64,000 nt of DNA from JAZTZP01 sp045637525 (GTDB taxonomy: Bacteria > Bacillota > Clostridia > UBA1381): contig JAZTZP010000172.1 of NCBI GenBank assembly GCA_045637525.1, positions 9,613-73,612 on the forward strand, read 5' to 3'. The position numbers and the translations under genes are program-made. Shown in pieces: positions 37,001-47,409 of the stretch; within the stretch, counting starts at the first letter, position 1; every line of letters begins with the position of its first letter. A model generated the notes under the pieces. The model was not told the DNA's origin and did no database searches. It saw only the letters and a list, made by a program, of their open reading frames with translations.

Positions 37001-40000
37001 TTCCGAGAAACAAGAAAACGAAACGGCTCTTCAGAACACTGACTTCTGTTTGTGTGGTATTGTCACTTATATCTGTCGGAGCGGAGTGTTTTTCGAAGGA
37101 AGGGAAAAAGTGCTATTATATTTCGCCGGGCGGTAGTGATGAGTCGGGCGACGGAACAAGGCAAAATCCATGGAAAACGATAGAATATGCAAAGGACAGG
37201 ATAAAGGATGAACCGTCGGAAGGCTCGGATATAGAGATAAATCTCGGAAGCGGTGTATATGTTCAAAGTGACGCAATTGTTTTTGGTGTTGATGACGGAG
37301 CGGCAGATTTTACGGTTACATATAAAGGTGACGGTACAATGCCCGTTATTATCGGCGGTGAAACGATTGGAGGCTGGGAGTATTACGGCGACGGAATATA
37401 TAAAACAAACGTCGGAGAACGTGAGTTTAATTTCTTAACTGAAAACGGTGAACAGGCAATTCCGGCAAGATACCCCGACAATGAATATTTAAAGGCGACA
37501 GGTGAGAATAAGAAAAACAGTTTTTACATTCCCGAAAATGCAGATATTCCTTTGGTTTCGGATATAAGCGGGCTTGAGACTTACATATGGTCGGGAAGTG
37601 ATATTGCATGGTTTAGTGATACGGTTAGTGTATCGACATATAATCAGGAGAAAAATCACATAGTTCTCGGTACGAATACACGATATACTATCGGTGACGG
37701 ATCAAGATTTTATTTGCAGGGGGCTTTTGAATTTCTTAATTCACCCGGTGAATTTTATCTTGATAAAAAGACGAATGATTTGTATTATTATCCGCGTGGG
37801 GATATTAATTCGGCGGATATTATAGTACCTAATCAGGCGAATGTTATTGAGTTTCGTGGCGAAAGTCCTGAACAGGCTGTTGAAAATATAAAAATCAGCG
37901 GTGTCAGGATATGTATGGCGGATCGTGGCTATTCCGGTGTTTATATGCAAAATGCAAGCAATATTGAAATTTCGGACTGCAAAATAGAAAATGTCGGAAA
38001 GCATGGAGTTTTTATGGACGGCGCGGCTGTTAATAATACTGTGAAGAACTGCGAAATTTCAGATATTGGTTATGACGGAGTATTGATAAATAACGTTTCT
38101 GAAACTAAGGAGAACAATGTTACGTTAAAAACGCTCAGCAAAGGAAACGTCGTCACAAACTGCATGATACATGACGGCGGAAAGCTTGTGGGGGACGGCT
38201 CCGGTGTTCAGATTTACGATTCGGCGAAAAATACTGTTTCGCATTGCCGTATTTATAATTTCCCCAGATACGGCATAAGTATAAAGGGGGCGATAAAGCC
38301 CTATTCCTTAAAAGGTCAGACTGTTGAGGGATTGCTTATGACGGAAGATAATTTCCGCGAGGCGATGCATTCAGAGGGTAACATAATAATGTATAATGAC
38401 GTTTCAAACGTTAATACCGATTCGCAGGATACCGGAGTTTTTGAGAGCTGGTGCAGTGATGTGGGGAATATTGTGGCAAACAATCGTTTTCATCACAGCG
38501 GTGTAACGTTTTCGGAAGCTTTTGGTATATATATAGATGATGCGGCGTCGGGATTTACGATTAAAAACAATATAGTTGATAATTTACAGAAGTTTCCCGG
38601 CGGAATGTTAGGTGCTGTAATGCATATTAAAGGTATAGGAAATACCGTTGAGGGGAATATATTGGCTAATAATAACGGTCATGGGGCTTTTCAGGTAATG
38701 AGTATGGCGGGTGAAGATAACTACGATATACGCTTTATGAAAAACACTGTGTATAATTCCGGAAGCTATATATATAGAAGTAAAAGTGCATATCCTGATG
38801 GCAGAATTTCCGGGGCGGATGAAAACGTTTTCTTTAACAGTGAAAAACGTTATGAGGTAATTGGCGTTGATTCGGCGATAAAAAATATCTGGGACTGGCA
38901 GGAAATAAAGCAAATGGATGAAAACTCACTTCCTGATACTGATCCGATGTTTTTTGATGCTGAGGCAGATGATTACAGATACAAATATAATTCGCCTGTG
39001 TACAAAAATGGTATAGAGGATATATGTGAGGGAGAAATAGGACTTACTGCGGATTATCCGTTTGCGGAGTCTGAAGCTTTACAAAAGCTTTACCTTGAAG
39101 ACGAAGGTGAAAAGATTTATGGCTCGGTAATTTCTCTAAGAAGCGGTGAAGAGATTTCTCTTTCGTTATACGCAAGAACTGTAAACGGATACAGGGTTAT
39201 TCCGCAAAATGCAGAGTTTCTGATAGCGGATAACAGTATTGCAAGATGTGATAATAACAGGATTATCGGCATAAAAAAGGGCAAAACAGAGATTACGATT
39301 TTAACGGGCGGCAAAACTCTTAAATATGATGTTTTTGTAGATGATTTACCTGTAAGCATTGAGATAAAAGATACGGACACAAAGCTTGGAGCGGGAGATG
39401 AGGTATGCTTAGCTCCATATGTTGTAACCGAATTCGGACGGATACTCAGAAACGGTATTCGGTTCAGTTTAGAAAACACAGGCGGTGATGTTATCGGTAC
39501 TGATGGGCTAAACGTTACGGCAATCGGAACGGGTACGGCTTCGACTGTGATTACTGCTGTATCGGAAGGTTTTACTCTTGAAAAGACAATAGACTTTAAT
39601 GTGTGCGATAATATTATTGAAGCTTTAAATGTTTTGAGCGAGATTGTTCTTGTAAAAGGACAGCAGAGACAGCTCGGTATAGAGGCGGTTTATTCGGATG
39701 GTACGATAAAAGAGATAGAGCCGTCGAAACTCAGCTTTAAAACACTCGATGAGAATATATTAGCGATAGATGAAAACGGAGTTATTACAGGCATGGACGA
39801 GGGAATAACCACTGTTTTTGCGGTATATTCTGAGGAAGGGTTTGAAATATCGGGTAGACTTACCTGTTCTGTAAGAGGAAAGGCGAGAAATCCTTCTGAG
39901 AAGCAATATGGATCGGACTGTGATGATTATTATGGCGTTAATGTTAATGTTGAGGATAAGACCGATATAGTCGGAAGCCTTGACGGCGGAAACAGGATAA

Positions 40001-41529
40001 TGTATGGCGGATTTGATTTCAGTAACCGTGAGTATACGGATATAATTTTTAGTATAGCAGTTCCTGAGGAGCATGCCGGAAGTCCTGTGTATGTAAGACT
40101 TGACGATCCGAAAGGCGTTGTAATAGCGAAGCTTAACGTTGAAAGTACCGGATCTTTTTCAAACATGACAGAGCAAAGGGCAACGCTTGACCTTACAGAA
40201 GAACTGACGGGAATACATAATATTTATCTGACGTTTTCAAAAACAGGAACGGGAAATATTGCATGGTTTAAGTTTATTTCAAGAACCGAAGACTGCATGG
40301 ATGCCGTTAGTAAGTCTTATTTTGAAAACGGCGCTGTAATACCGGCAGTTGGAGTTCCCGGTTATTTCGGAGACATATTCGTACAGTTTAAAGAACAGGC
40401 GGAGGAAGATTCTATGGAGCGTGCCGTAAGCCTTACGGACGACAGGGGGAATCAGCTTAAGATTCTTGCAGAGGCAAATGAGGATGTTTTGCGAATATCC
40501 GGATTTGGCGAACAGCTTTTGCCGGAAACGGAATATACTTTGAATTTACAGGGAAGTGAGTTAAGGCTTGCAGACGGAAGGTCGGTTATAAATAATTATA
40601 CGACAAGCTTTATTACAAGCGCTGATTTAACAAGGCAAATGCCGGTTTTTGAGGACAGCTTTGAAAACGGCATCGGAAACTGGAAAGGAAGCGGCGGAAA
40701 GTTTGGCGAAAATGCCGGGCGGACTGATACGAAAAGCCTGATAATTAATAAAACTAAAAACGGTGATGTTAACGATCCGTTCCTGCTTGATAAAGAAATT
40801 CCCGAAAACGGAGTGTATGAAGCGTGGATTTATGATGATGGCGACTTTGTGAATAAGAAAACATTGCTTTTAAATCTTATCGGAACGGATGCTGACGGAA
40901 ATGATGCTCAGATCCGGTTTGGTATAAAGGATGCCGAATACTATATATTTACTGATTCTACAACCTCAGCACCGAGTGTTGGGGTTATGAGAACAAAGGG
41001 ATGGCACAGGTTTTCAATTGATTTTACAAATCCGGATTCGACGAAGGCATATATAGACGGTGTTTGTGTTGCGGTGAAAAATACGAAACTAAAAAGAGCA
41101 AACGGTTTTGGATTCTTAAATCTCTGGAGGAATAATTTAAGTGTACTTTTAGCGGATGATGTTAAGATATATCAAAAAGCAGACTATCAGCTTTTTGCTG
41201 ATGACGGCAAGCATGCGTTTTTATGTGATAAATATTTTAATCCCATAACAGAAGTAAAGCCGGGAGCGGAGCTTTATATTGCGGCACGGGTTGAAAATAA
41301 CACAAAAGGTAAGCACGATGCTGTAATAATAGCGGCAGGGTATGAAGACGGTATTCTTAGCGATATTAAGTTTTCACCAACGATTACGGTTTTACCGGGT
41401 GAAGCGGAGTTTGTAAAGATGGCGTATACCATGCCAAGCGATACAGCAAATAAAGAGATAAAGCTGTTTTTATGGAAGGGTGCAGGATCCTTAGAACCGA
41501 TAGAGGAGCATACATTAATTAAATTATAA
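36997..41529 (+). CDS. giant secreted beta-helix enzyme with Ig-like, CBM6-like and LamG-like modules
   Basis: A 1510-residue exported protein. Order: signal peptide (about 1-31), DUF1565-like entry and right-handed beta-helix (about 35-685), bacterial Ig-like domains (about 700-975), CBM6-like module (about 985-1100), SbsA-like Ig domain (about 1105-1215), LamG-like module (about 1215-1395) and the 'AAGYEDG ... LFLWKG' module. In the helix, R158 in 'ARYPDNEY', D478 in 'DSQDTG' and D514/D515 in 'GIYIDDA' match motifs in the three other beta-helix proteins here. The 'GGETIGGW' then 'ARYP' layout resembles GH141-type enzymes, which include a fucosidase and a xylanase; this is only an inference. 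The start overlaps the previous stop. Confidence 0.82.
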   Translation: MIPRNKKTKRLFRTLTSVCVVLSLISVGAECFSKEGKKCYYISPGGSDESGDGTRQNPWKTIEYAKDRIKDEPSEGSDIEINLGSGVYVQSDAIVFGVDDGAADFTVTYKGDGTMPVIIGGETIGGWEYYGDGIYKTNVGEREFNFLTENGEQAIPARYPDNEYLKATGENKKNSFYIPENADIPLVSDISGLETYIWSGSDIAWFSDTVSVSTYNQEKNHIVLGTNTRYTIGDGSRFYLQGAFEFLNSPGEFYLDKKTNDLYYYPRGDINSADIIVPNQANVIEFRGESPEQAVENIKISGVRICMADRGYSGVYMQNASNIEISDCKIENVGKHGVFMDGAAVNNTVKNCEISDIGYDGVLINNVSETKENNVTLKTLSKGNVVTNCMIHDGGKLVGDGSGVQIYDSAKNTVSHCRIYNFPRYGISIKGAIKPYSLKGQTVEGLLMTEDNFREAMHSEGNIIMYNDVSNVNTDSQDTGVFESWCSDVGNIVANNRFHHSGVTFSEAFGIYIDDAASGFTIKNNIVDNLQKFPGGMLGAVMHIKGIGNTVEGNILANNNGHGAFQVMSMAGEDNYDIRFMKNTVYNSGSYIYRSKSAYPDGRISGADENVFFNSEKRYEVIGVDSAIKNIWDWQEIKQMDENSLPDTDPMFFDAEADDYRYKYNSPVYKNGIEDICEGEIGLTADYPFAESEALQKLYLEDEGEKIYGSVISLRSGEEISLSLYARTVNGYRVIPQNAEFLIADNSIARCDNNRIIGIKKGKTEITILTGGKTLKYDVFVDDLPVSIEIKDTDTKLGAGDEVCLAPYVVTEFGRILRNGIRFSLENTGGDVIGTDGLNVTAIGTGTASTVITAVSEGFTLEKTIDFNVCDNIIEALNVLSEIVLVKGQQRQLGIEAVYSDGTIKEIEPSKLSFKTLDENILAIDENGVITGMDEGITTVFAVYSEEGFEISGRLTCSVRGKARNPSEKQYGSDCDDYYGVNVNVEDKTDIVGSLDGGNRIMYGGFDFSNREYTDIIFSIAVPEEHAGSPVYVRLDDPKGVVIAKLNVESTGSFSNMTEQRATLDLTEELTGIHNIYLTFSKTGTGNIAWFKFISRTEDCMDAVSKSYFENGAVIPAVGVPGYFGDIFVQFKEQAEEDSMERAVSLTDDRGNQLKILAEANEDVLRISGFGEQLLPETEYTLNLQGSELRLADGRSVINNYTTSFITSADLTRQMPVFEDSFENGIGNWKGSGGKFGENAGRTDTKSLIINKTKNGDVNDPFLLDKEIPENGVYEAWIYDDGDFVNKKTLLLNLIGTDADGNDAQIRFGIKDAEYYIFTDSTTSAPSVGVMRTKGWHRFSIDFTNPDSTKAYIDGVCVAVKNTKLKRANGFGFLNLWRNNLSVLLADDVKIYQKADYQLFADDGKHAFLCDKYFNPITEVKPGAELYIAARVENNTKGKHDAVIIAAGYEDGILSDIKFSPTITVLPGEAEFVKMAYTMPSDTANKEIKLFLWKGAGSLEPIEEHTLIKL

Positions 41530-41580
41530 TTTGGCGATGCTGAATTGAAATAAAAAAATAATAAGAAAGAAGGAAAGAAT

Positions 41581-43041
41581 ATGAAAAAGTCAACAAAGGT
41601 ATTATCAGCTGTATTGGCGTCGATGTTTATTGTCGGCAGTTTTGGAGGCTGTAAGAAGAATGAGGAGAGTGCAGGTAATGAGATGCCGACTCTTAAGTGG
41701 TATCTGCCCATGACCTCGCAGTCAGACCAGAATATGGTTTTTGAAGAGGCAAACAAGCTTATTGAGGAGAAGGTTGGTGCACATATAGAATTTATGCCGG
41801 TAGACAGCGCAAGCTATGAGGATAAGATAAAGGTAACACTTTCTTCAGGTGAGCAATGCGATTTAGTATGGACTGCAAGCTGGAAAAATAACTATTTCCA
41901 GAATGTATCAAAAGGCGCTTTTTATGATATTACTGATTTAATGTCACAATATGCACCGGGGATTGTTGAAGCAGTTCCGGCTGAGATAATGGATTCCTTG
42001 AAGGTAAACGGTCGTCTTTACGCTGTTCCGAATTATCAGATTTCTTCATACATAATGGCATTCTGGCTTAAGAAGGATCTGGTTGATAAATACGGCTTTG
42101 ACTATAAATCGGTTAAAGAGCTTAAGGATTTAGAGCCGTATCTTGCAAGTGTAAAGGAAAATGAAAAGGGAATATATCCGGCTGATAATGCATCGGGCAG
42201 ACTATGGGCGCCGCTTATGTATGATATAGATGAGATAGGAACAGGTCTTGGTGTTTATTGTACGGATGAAACTGCAAAGGTGTTCAGCCTTTATGAGACG
42301 GAAGAATTTAAAAATGTAATTGCACTTATGCGTGATTGGAACAAAAAGGGTTATTTCCAGCCGGATTTGCTTTCGGTCAAGTCAACTACTGCTGAGTATA
42401 ACCAGGGTAAATACGGAACAAGCTGTGTAGGAAACTTAGCTTATGACGGAGAAACTACTGCAAGTATCAAGGCAAGTCATGGTTGGGACGCATATGAGGT
42501 GAAAATTACAGAGCCGGTATTCACAACAAAGGGAGTTGCGGCAACGCTTATGGCTGTCGGAAAATCTTCAAAGTACCCCGAGAAGGCTCTTGAGGTATTA
42601 AACTATGTAAATACTGATCCTGAGGTTTATAATCTTTTATCATTCGGTATTGAAGGAAAGCATTACAACAAGCTTAAGGAAAACTACATAGAGCTTATTC
42701 CTGATTCGGGATATAAGAGCACAAACTGGATCTGGGGTAACACCTTCAACGGCTATGTTGTATCTCCTAAGGATGAAAAAGCCGGAGAAAAGACTTTGGA
42801 AACTCATGCAAAGGCAACAAATTCAGTTGCACTCGGATTTGCTATGGACTATACAAATGTATCATCTGAAGTCAGCCAGTGTACATCGGTAATTAATGAA
42901 TATAAAAATGCTTTAACTACCGGAAGCGTTGATATTGAAGACGCATATGATACGTTTATTTCAAATCTTAAGACGGCAGGTATCGATAAATTGGTAGCTG
43001 AGGCTCAAAAGCAGATGGATGCATTTTTAGCTGCCAGATAA
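41581..43041 (+). CDS. extracellular solute-binding lipoprotein (operon B)
   Basis: A 486-residue binding lipoprotein of the LplA/YtcQ group, the same length as the one in operon A and clearly its paralogue. Signal peptide ends in the lipobox 'SFGGC' with Cys24 as lipid attachment site. 'DLVWTASWKNNYF' here matches 'DLVFTSNWTNNFY' in the first copy. An RBS (AAAGAAGGAAAG) precedes the ATG. Unusually it is placed between two beta-helix enzymes and not next to its permeases. Confidence 0.93.
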   Translation: MKKSTKVLSAVLASMFIVGSFGGCKKNEESAGNEMPTLKWYLPMTSQSDQNMVFEEANKLIEEKVGAHIEFMPVDSASYEDKIKVTLSSGEQCDLVWTASWKNNYFQNVSKGAFYDITDLMSQYAPGIVEAVPAEIMDSLKVNGRLYAVPNYQISSYIMAFWLKKDLVDKYGFDYKSVKELKDLEPYLASVKENEKGIYPADNASGRLWAPLMYDIDEIGTGLGVYCTDETAKVFSLYETEEFKNVIALMRDWNKKGYFQPDLLSVKSTTAEYNQGKYGTSCVGNLAYDGETTASIKASHGWDAYEVKITEPVFTTKGVAATLMAVGKSSKYPEKALEVLNYVNTDPEVYNLLSFGIEGKHYNKLKENYIELIPDSGYKSTNWIWGNTFNGYVVSPKDEKAGEKTLETHAKATNSVALGFAMDYTNVSSEVSQCTSVINEYKNALTTGSVDIEDAYDTFISNLKTAGIDKLVAEAQKQMDAFLAAR

Positions 43042-43045
43042 GCAG

Positions 43046-43079
43046 GCAATACTGTAAAATGTTAAGTTGACAGTAGTGC
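43046..43079 (+). repeat. copy of the palindromic intergenic repeat, inside operon B
   Basis: This 34-nt sequence begins GCAATACTGTAAAATG and ends GACAGTAGTGC. It is nearly identical to the reverse complement of 53753-53785. Its ends can pair as a hairpin. It fills most of the 59-bp gap before the next gene. Confidence 0.65.
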
Positions 43080-43100
43080 GATAAGCAGGGGGGATATTAT

Positions 43101-46100
43101 TTGTTGAAAAGAGTTTTAAACTTTATACTTGCATGTACCATCGTGCTTCAGGGCGTGACGGCGGTATATGCAAGCTCCGACACCTTACCTGAAAATGCGT
43201 ATGGTGCAAAGCTTACTGAAGAATATGCTCATAACGGCGGCAGTGGGGTGATTCTGAACTCTGACGAAGCCGGTGTTTCATATGCCTTAGACGACGGAAA
43301 CATTGCTGAGGTATGGTTTTTCGATAATATCGACAATATCGGGATAAATACGGCGGCTATGGTGAGTGTCAATTCAACTGCAATCGGTGTTTTCGGGCAG
43401 GTAAGTGAAAATAAATATGTTGTTAAGAATACATCTGATGATTTATGGGAAATCACAGACGTTACGAGAAGCGGCGGATGGCATCAGCTTGTATTCGATT
43501 ATTCGGACACTATTCAGAAGATATACATAGACGGTGTGCTTGTTAGAAATTATAAGGGCACGGGCGGAAAGCCTGAAACGCTGAGGTTTTACGATAAGTG
43601 GAAGAATAACAACGTTTCGGGAATGTGTATTGATGATATTGCTGTTTATGACAGCTTCAACGATTTTAAGCTTGAGGGAAGTACCACTTCTGTTGATGTT
43701 GGCAAAGACGGCACAGAGATTATGTCGGGATCGGTTATGCTTAAGGTCGGAAAAAGTACGGCTTATGTTAAAAATTATAAGCGTGAGCTTGATACACCGC
43801 CGGTAATATTTGAAAACAGGACGTTTATTCCTTTAAGGTTTATAGCAGAAGGGTTTGGCGGCAGGGTTTTGTATGATGAATACACCAACAGCGCCGTTTT
43901 AGAGGTTGGCGGAAAGTCGCTTACTGTAATACCTGAGAATGAATTTATGTGGTTAAATGGCGAAAAGGTGATGCTTGACGCACCTGTAAGAATGGTAAAC
44001 GACAGGATGATGATACCGCTTCGGGCATTTTCGCTGAGTATCGGTAAAGAGGTTTTCTGGGATGACAGCGGACTGATACTTATACATCCGGTGAATACCG
44101 GTATTGACCTTACTAATCGTGAACTAATAAATTCTCTTATAAAGACCTTTGACAAGGATGAGCCGACTACTGTTATGAAGAGCCTTTACGTTTCACCGGA
44201 CGGCAACGATGAGGTGGGCGATGGAAGCTTTGAAAAGCCGTGGCGTACGATAGATTTTGCGCGCGAACAGGTTCGCGGAATAATCCGCATGGGTCTGACA
44301 GGAAACATTGAGGTTAATATTATGGATGGTACGTATCTTCAGGATAAGGCAATAACCTTTACCGAGAAGGACAGTCCATCAGGATATTATAAGGTAATTT
44401 ATAAGAGCTATAACGAAGATACTACACCGATAATATTCGGCGGAAAGGCAATAACCGGTTGGGAAAAGTATTCGGGGAATATATATAAAGCAAAAGCTGA
44501 AGGAAGCTTTAAGCTTATAACCGAAGACGGAAAACAGGCCGTTTCTGCAAGATATCCGAACGATGAGTATCTTATATCTATATCGGATACGCCTATTACA
44601 AAAACAAGCTTTTATATTCCGAAAGATGCGGGAATACCGGTGATTTCGGATATGAGCGGACTTGAGCTTTATGCATGGTCAGGCTCGGGACACGCATGGT
44701 TTTCTGATACCAAAAAGATTGTAACCTATTCTCAGAATACAGGATATGTAACACTTGATTCAGAAACACGTTATGGTATGGGTACAGGTGCAAGATTTTA
44801 TTTGCAGGGTGCTCTGGAATTTTTAGATGCACCGGGTGAATTTTATCTTGATGAGAAAAACGGGGAGCTCTACTACTATCCGCACGGAGATATAAATGAG
44901 GTGGAAGTAGTTGCGGCAAATACGGCGAATATCGTGGAATTTTGCGGTTCTTCATACGACAGCCCTGCAAAGAATATAGAGCTCAGAGGGTTTGAACTGA
45001 ATACGGCGGATCGCGACTGTTCGGGTGTATATATGCAAAATGCCCGGAATATAGAGATTACCGGATGCAAAATTACCAATGTCGGAAAGCATGGTGTTTA
45101 TCTTAACGGCTCGGTAAACAGCAGTGTAGTAAAAGACTGCGATATAAGCTATATAGGTTACGACGGATATATGGTTAGAAACATTCCGGAGGATGCACCT
45201 GAACAATCGTCTTTTAATTCCAACTCGAAATACAACGAACTTACGAACTGCCATATATATGAGGGCGGTAAAATGGTTGGTGATGGTTGCGGAGCTCAGA
45301 TATATGATGCTGAGGCAACTGTTATAAGCTATTGTACTATACACGATTTCCCGAGATACGGCCTTAGTATAAAGGGAGCTTTAAAACCGAATGTTTTAAA
45401 GACTATGAGTGTTGAGGGAGTTTCCATTACAGAGGATAATTACAGAGATGTTCAGCATTCACAGGATAATATAATAGTATATAATGATGTTTCAAATGTT
45501 AATACCGATTCTCAGGATACGGGGCTTTTTGAGTCGTGGTGCAGTGACAGAGGCAATGTTGTGGCTAATAACCATTTCCATGACAGCGGCGTTATGTTCT
45601 CGGAGGCTTATGGTATTTACCTTGACGATGCGGCGGACGGATACCTTGTTAAAAACAACATAGTTGATAATTTGCAGAAGTTCCGGGGCGGAGTTTTAGG
45701 TACTGTAATGCTTATAAAGGGTATTGACAACGTTATTGAAGGTAACTTTGTAGTTAACAACAACGGTCTCGGTTCATTCCTTGTAATGGATATGGCAGGT
45801 GAGCCAAACTACGGAATACAGTTTTTGAAAAACACAGTTTATGATTCCGGAAGCTTTGTTTATAACAGCAAGAGCAAATATCCCGATGGCAGAATAGTTG
45901 CGGCTGATAATAATGTTTTCTATAATTCGGATAAGAAATATGATGTTGTCGGTATTGATACTAATGTTAAGAATTTCTGGGACTGGCAGGAATTTGACAA
46001 TCAAAACTTTGAGAGGTTTTCTGTAATAGACGAAGATCCGTTGTTTGTTGATGCAGATGGCAGAGATTACAGATTCAGCTATAATTCGCCGTCATATAAA

Positions 46101-47369
46101 ACGGGTATAACCGATATAGACGAAGGGACAATGGGAGTTACATCGGAGTTTCCTTTTGCTGTGGCGGATGAAGTTAAGAAACTGTATTTAAATGATACTG
46201 ACAGCAGGATTTACGGCTCGACAATAGCTGTTAATGAAAGCGAGAGTATTGCTTTGGATGTATATGCAAGAACGGCGGTCGGATATAAAACAGTTCCCGA
46301 TAATGTTTCATTTGAAGTGGAAGACAGCACTGTTGCGGCAGTTTCGGGGAACACTCTTACGGGACTGGGCAAAGGAAAAACAGTCCTTACAATATCGGCA
46401 AACGGAAAAACTCTTAAATATAACATTTTTGTAGGCGATAAGCCGGAGAAAATTGTTATACAAACAAACGGAACGAAAATTCCGTCAGGGCTTGAGAGTG
46501 TGGTTAATGCGTATGCGGTTACGGAGTTTGGCAGAATACTCAAAAATAATATCGACTTTAATTTTGAAAGCTCAAACCCGAATATTATTTCGGCAGAGGG
46601 TAGTTTGATAAAAGCAAAGAGTAACGGATTTTCTGAGCTTACGGTAAATGCGACGGTTGAAGGTGTTCCGATAAGCGGCAGTGTTGAGATGGGCGCTGCA
46701 AAGAAAGTCCTTACAGCGGTTAAGCTTGAGGGAACAACGGTTCTTATAAAAGGAAAAACACAACAGTTAAAAGCTAAGGCGATTTATTCCGATGAAACTG
46801 AAGCTGATATTGATTTGAGTAAAATAAGCTTTAGGAGCTTGGACGAGAAGATTGTTACGGTTGATGACGGCGGTATAGTGACGGGAACAGAAAGTGGAAG
46901 TACGGTTGTTTTCGGAAGCTATACTGAGGACGGAGTTACAAAAACCGGACGAATGGTTTATTCTGTGAGGTCGGCGGCTCGTGTTCCGACAGAGGAACAG
47001 AGTGGTACTGATTCTGACGATTACTACGGTATAACGATAAGCGAAGCGAACGGTAATATCGGAAGTACGGACGGCGGCGACTGGGTAATGTATGGTGGAT
47101 TTGACTTTGGAAGTAAGTCTTATTCAAAGGTTGTATTCAGTGTTGGAACGCCTCAATCTTATGCAGGCAGTCCGATATACGTAAGACTTGACAGCAGAAA
47201 CGGCCCTGTTATTGCTACTTTAACCGTTGAAGCGACAGATGGCTTTAACGTTCCGAAAGAACAGGTGGCAAACATAGTTTCAAGTGAGCCGATAACAGGC
47301 GTTCATGATATTTACCTGACATTTGCAAAAACGGGTACGGGAAATGTCTTCTGGTTTAAGTTTGTATAA
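43101..47369 (+). CDS. giant secreted beta-helix enzyme with LamG-like and stalk domains
   Basis: A 1422-residue exported protein. Order: signal peptide (about 1-25), LamG-like module (about 25-200), copper-amine-oxidase-N-like stalk (about 205-335), DUF1565-like entry and beta-helix (about 355-1010), Ig-like domains (about 1030-1310) and a C-terminal CBM6-like module. Its helix is a close relative of the one at 36997-41529, with R484 in 'ARYPNDEY', D806 in 'DSQDTG' and D842/D843 in 'GIYLDDA'. The start is TTG at 43101, or TTG at 43104, behind a GGGGGGA site. Probably cuts or trims the same polymer as its relative with different specificity. Confidence 0.82.
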   Translation: MLKRVLNFILACTIVLQGVTAVYASSDTLPENAYGAKLTEEYAHNGGSGVILNSDEAGVSYALDDGNIAEVWFFDNIDNIGINTAAMVSVNSTAIGVFGQVSENKYVVKNTSDDLWEITDVTRSGGWHQLVFDYSDTIQKIYIDGVLVRNYKGTGGKPETLRFYDKWKNNNVSGMCIDDIAVYDSFNDFKLEGSTTSVDVGKDGTEIMSGSVMLKVGKSTAYVKNYKRELDTPPVIFENRTFIPLRFIAEGFGGRVLYDEYTNSAVLEVGGKSLTVIPENEFMWLNGEKVMLDAPVRMVNDRMMIPLRAFSLSIGKEVFWDDSGLILIHPVNTGIDLTNRELINSLIKTFDKDEPTTVMKSLYVSPDGNDEVGDGSFEKPWRTIDFAREQVRGIIRMGLTGNIEVNIMDGTYLQDKAITFTEKDSPSGYYKVIYKSYNEDTTPIIFGGKAITGWEKYSGNIYKAKAEGSFKLITEDGKQAVSARYPNDEYLISISDTPITKTSFYIPKDAGIPVISDMSGLELYAWSGSGHAWFSDTKKIVTYSQNTGYVTLDSETRYGMGTGARFYLQGALEFLDAPGEFYLDEKNGELYYYPHGDINEVEVVAANTANIVEFCGSSYDSPAKNIELRGFELNTADRDCSGVYMQNARNIEITGCKITNVGKHGVYLNGSVNSSVVKDCDISYIGYDGYMVRNIPEDAPEQSSFNSNSKYNELTNCHIYEGGKMVGDGCGAQIYDAEATVISYCTIHDFPRYGLSIKGALKPNVLKTMSVEGVSITEDNYRDVQHSQDNIIVYNDVSNVNTDSQDTGLFESWCSDRGNVVANNHFHDSGVMFSEAYGIYLDDAADGYLVKNNIVDNLQKFRGGVLGTVMLIKGIDNVIEGNFVVNNNGLGSFLVMDMAGEPNYGIQFLKNTVYDSGSFVYNSKSKYPDGRIVAADNNVFYNSDKKYDVVGIDTNVKNFWDWQEFDNQNFERFSVIDEDPLFVDADGRDYRFSYNSPSYKTGITDIDEGTMGVTSEFPFAVADEVKKLYLNDTDSRIYGSTIAVNESESIALDVYARTAVGYKTVPDNVSFEVEDSTVAAVSGNTLTGLGKGKTVLTISANGKTLKYNIFVGDKPEKIVIQTNGTKIPSGLESVVNAYAVTEFGRILKNNIDFNFESSNPNIISAEGSLIKAKSNGFSELTVNATVEGVPISGSVEMGAAKKVLTAVKLEGTTVLIKGKTQQLKAKAIYSDETEADIDLSKISFRSLDEKIVTVDDGGIVTGTESGSTVVFGSYTEDGVTKTGRMVYSVRSAARVPTEEQSGTDSDDYYGITISEANGNIGSTDGGDWVMYGGFDFGSKSYSKVVFSVGTPQSYAGSPIYVRLDSRNGPVIATLTVEATDGFNVPKEQVANIVSSEPITGVHDIYLTFAKTGTGNVFWFKFV

Positions 47370-47409
47370 GCAGTTGCATAGGAATGAATAAGGAAAGGAG
47401 AAAATATAA

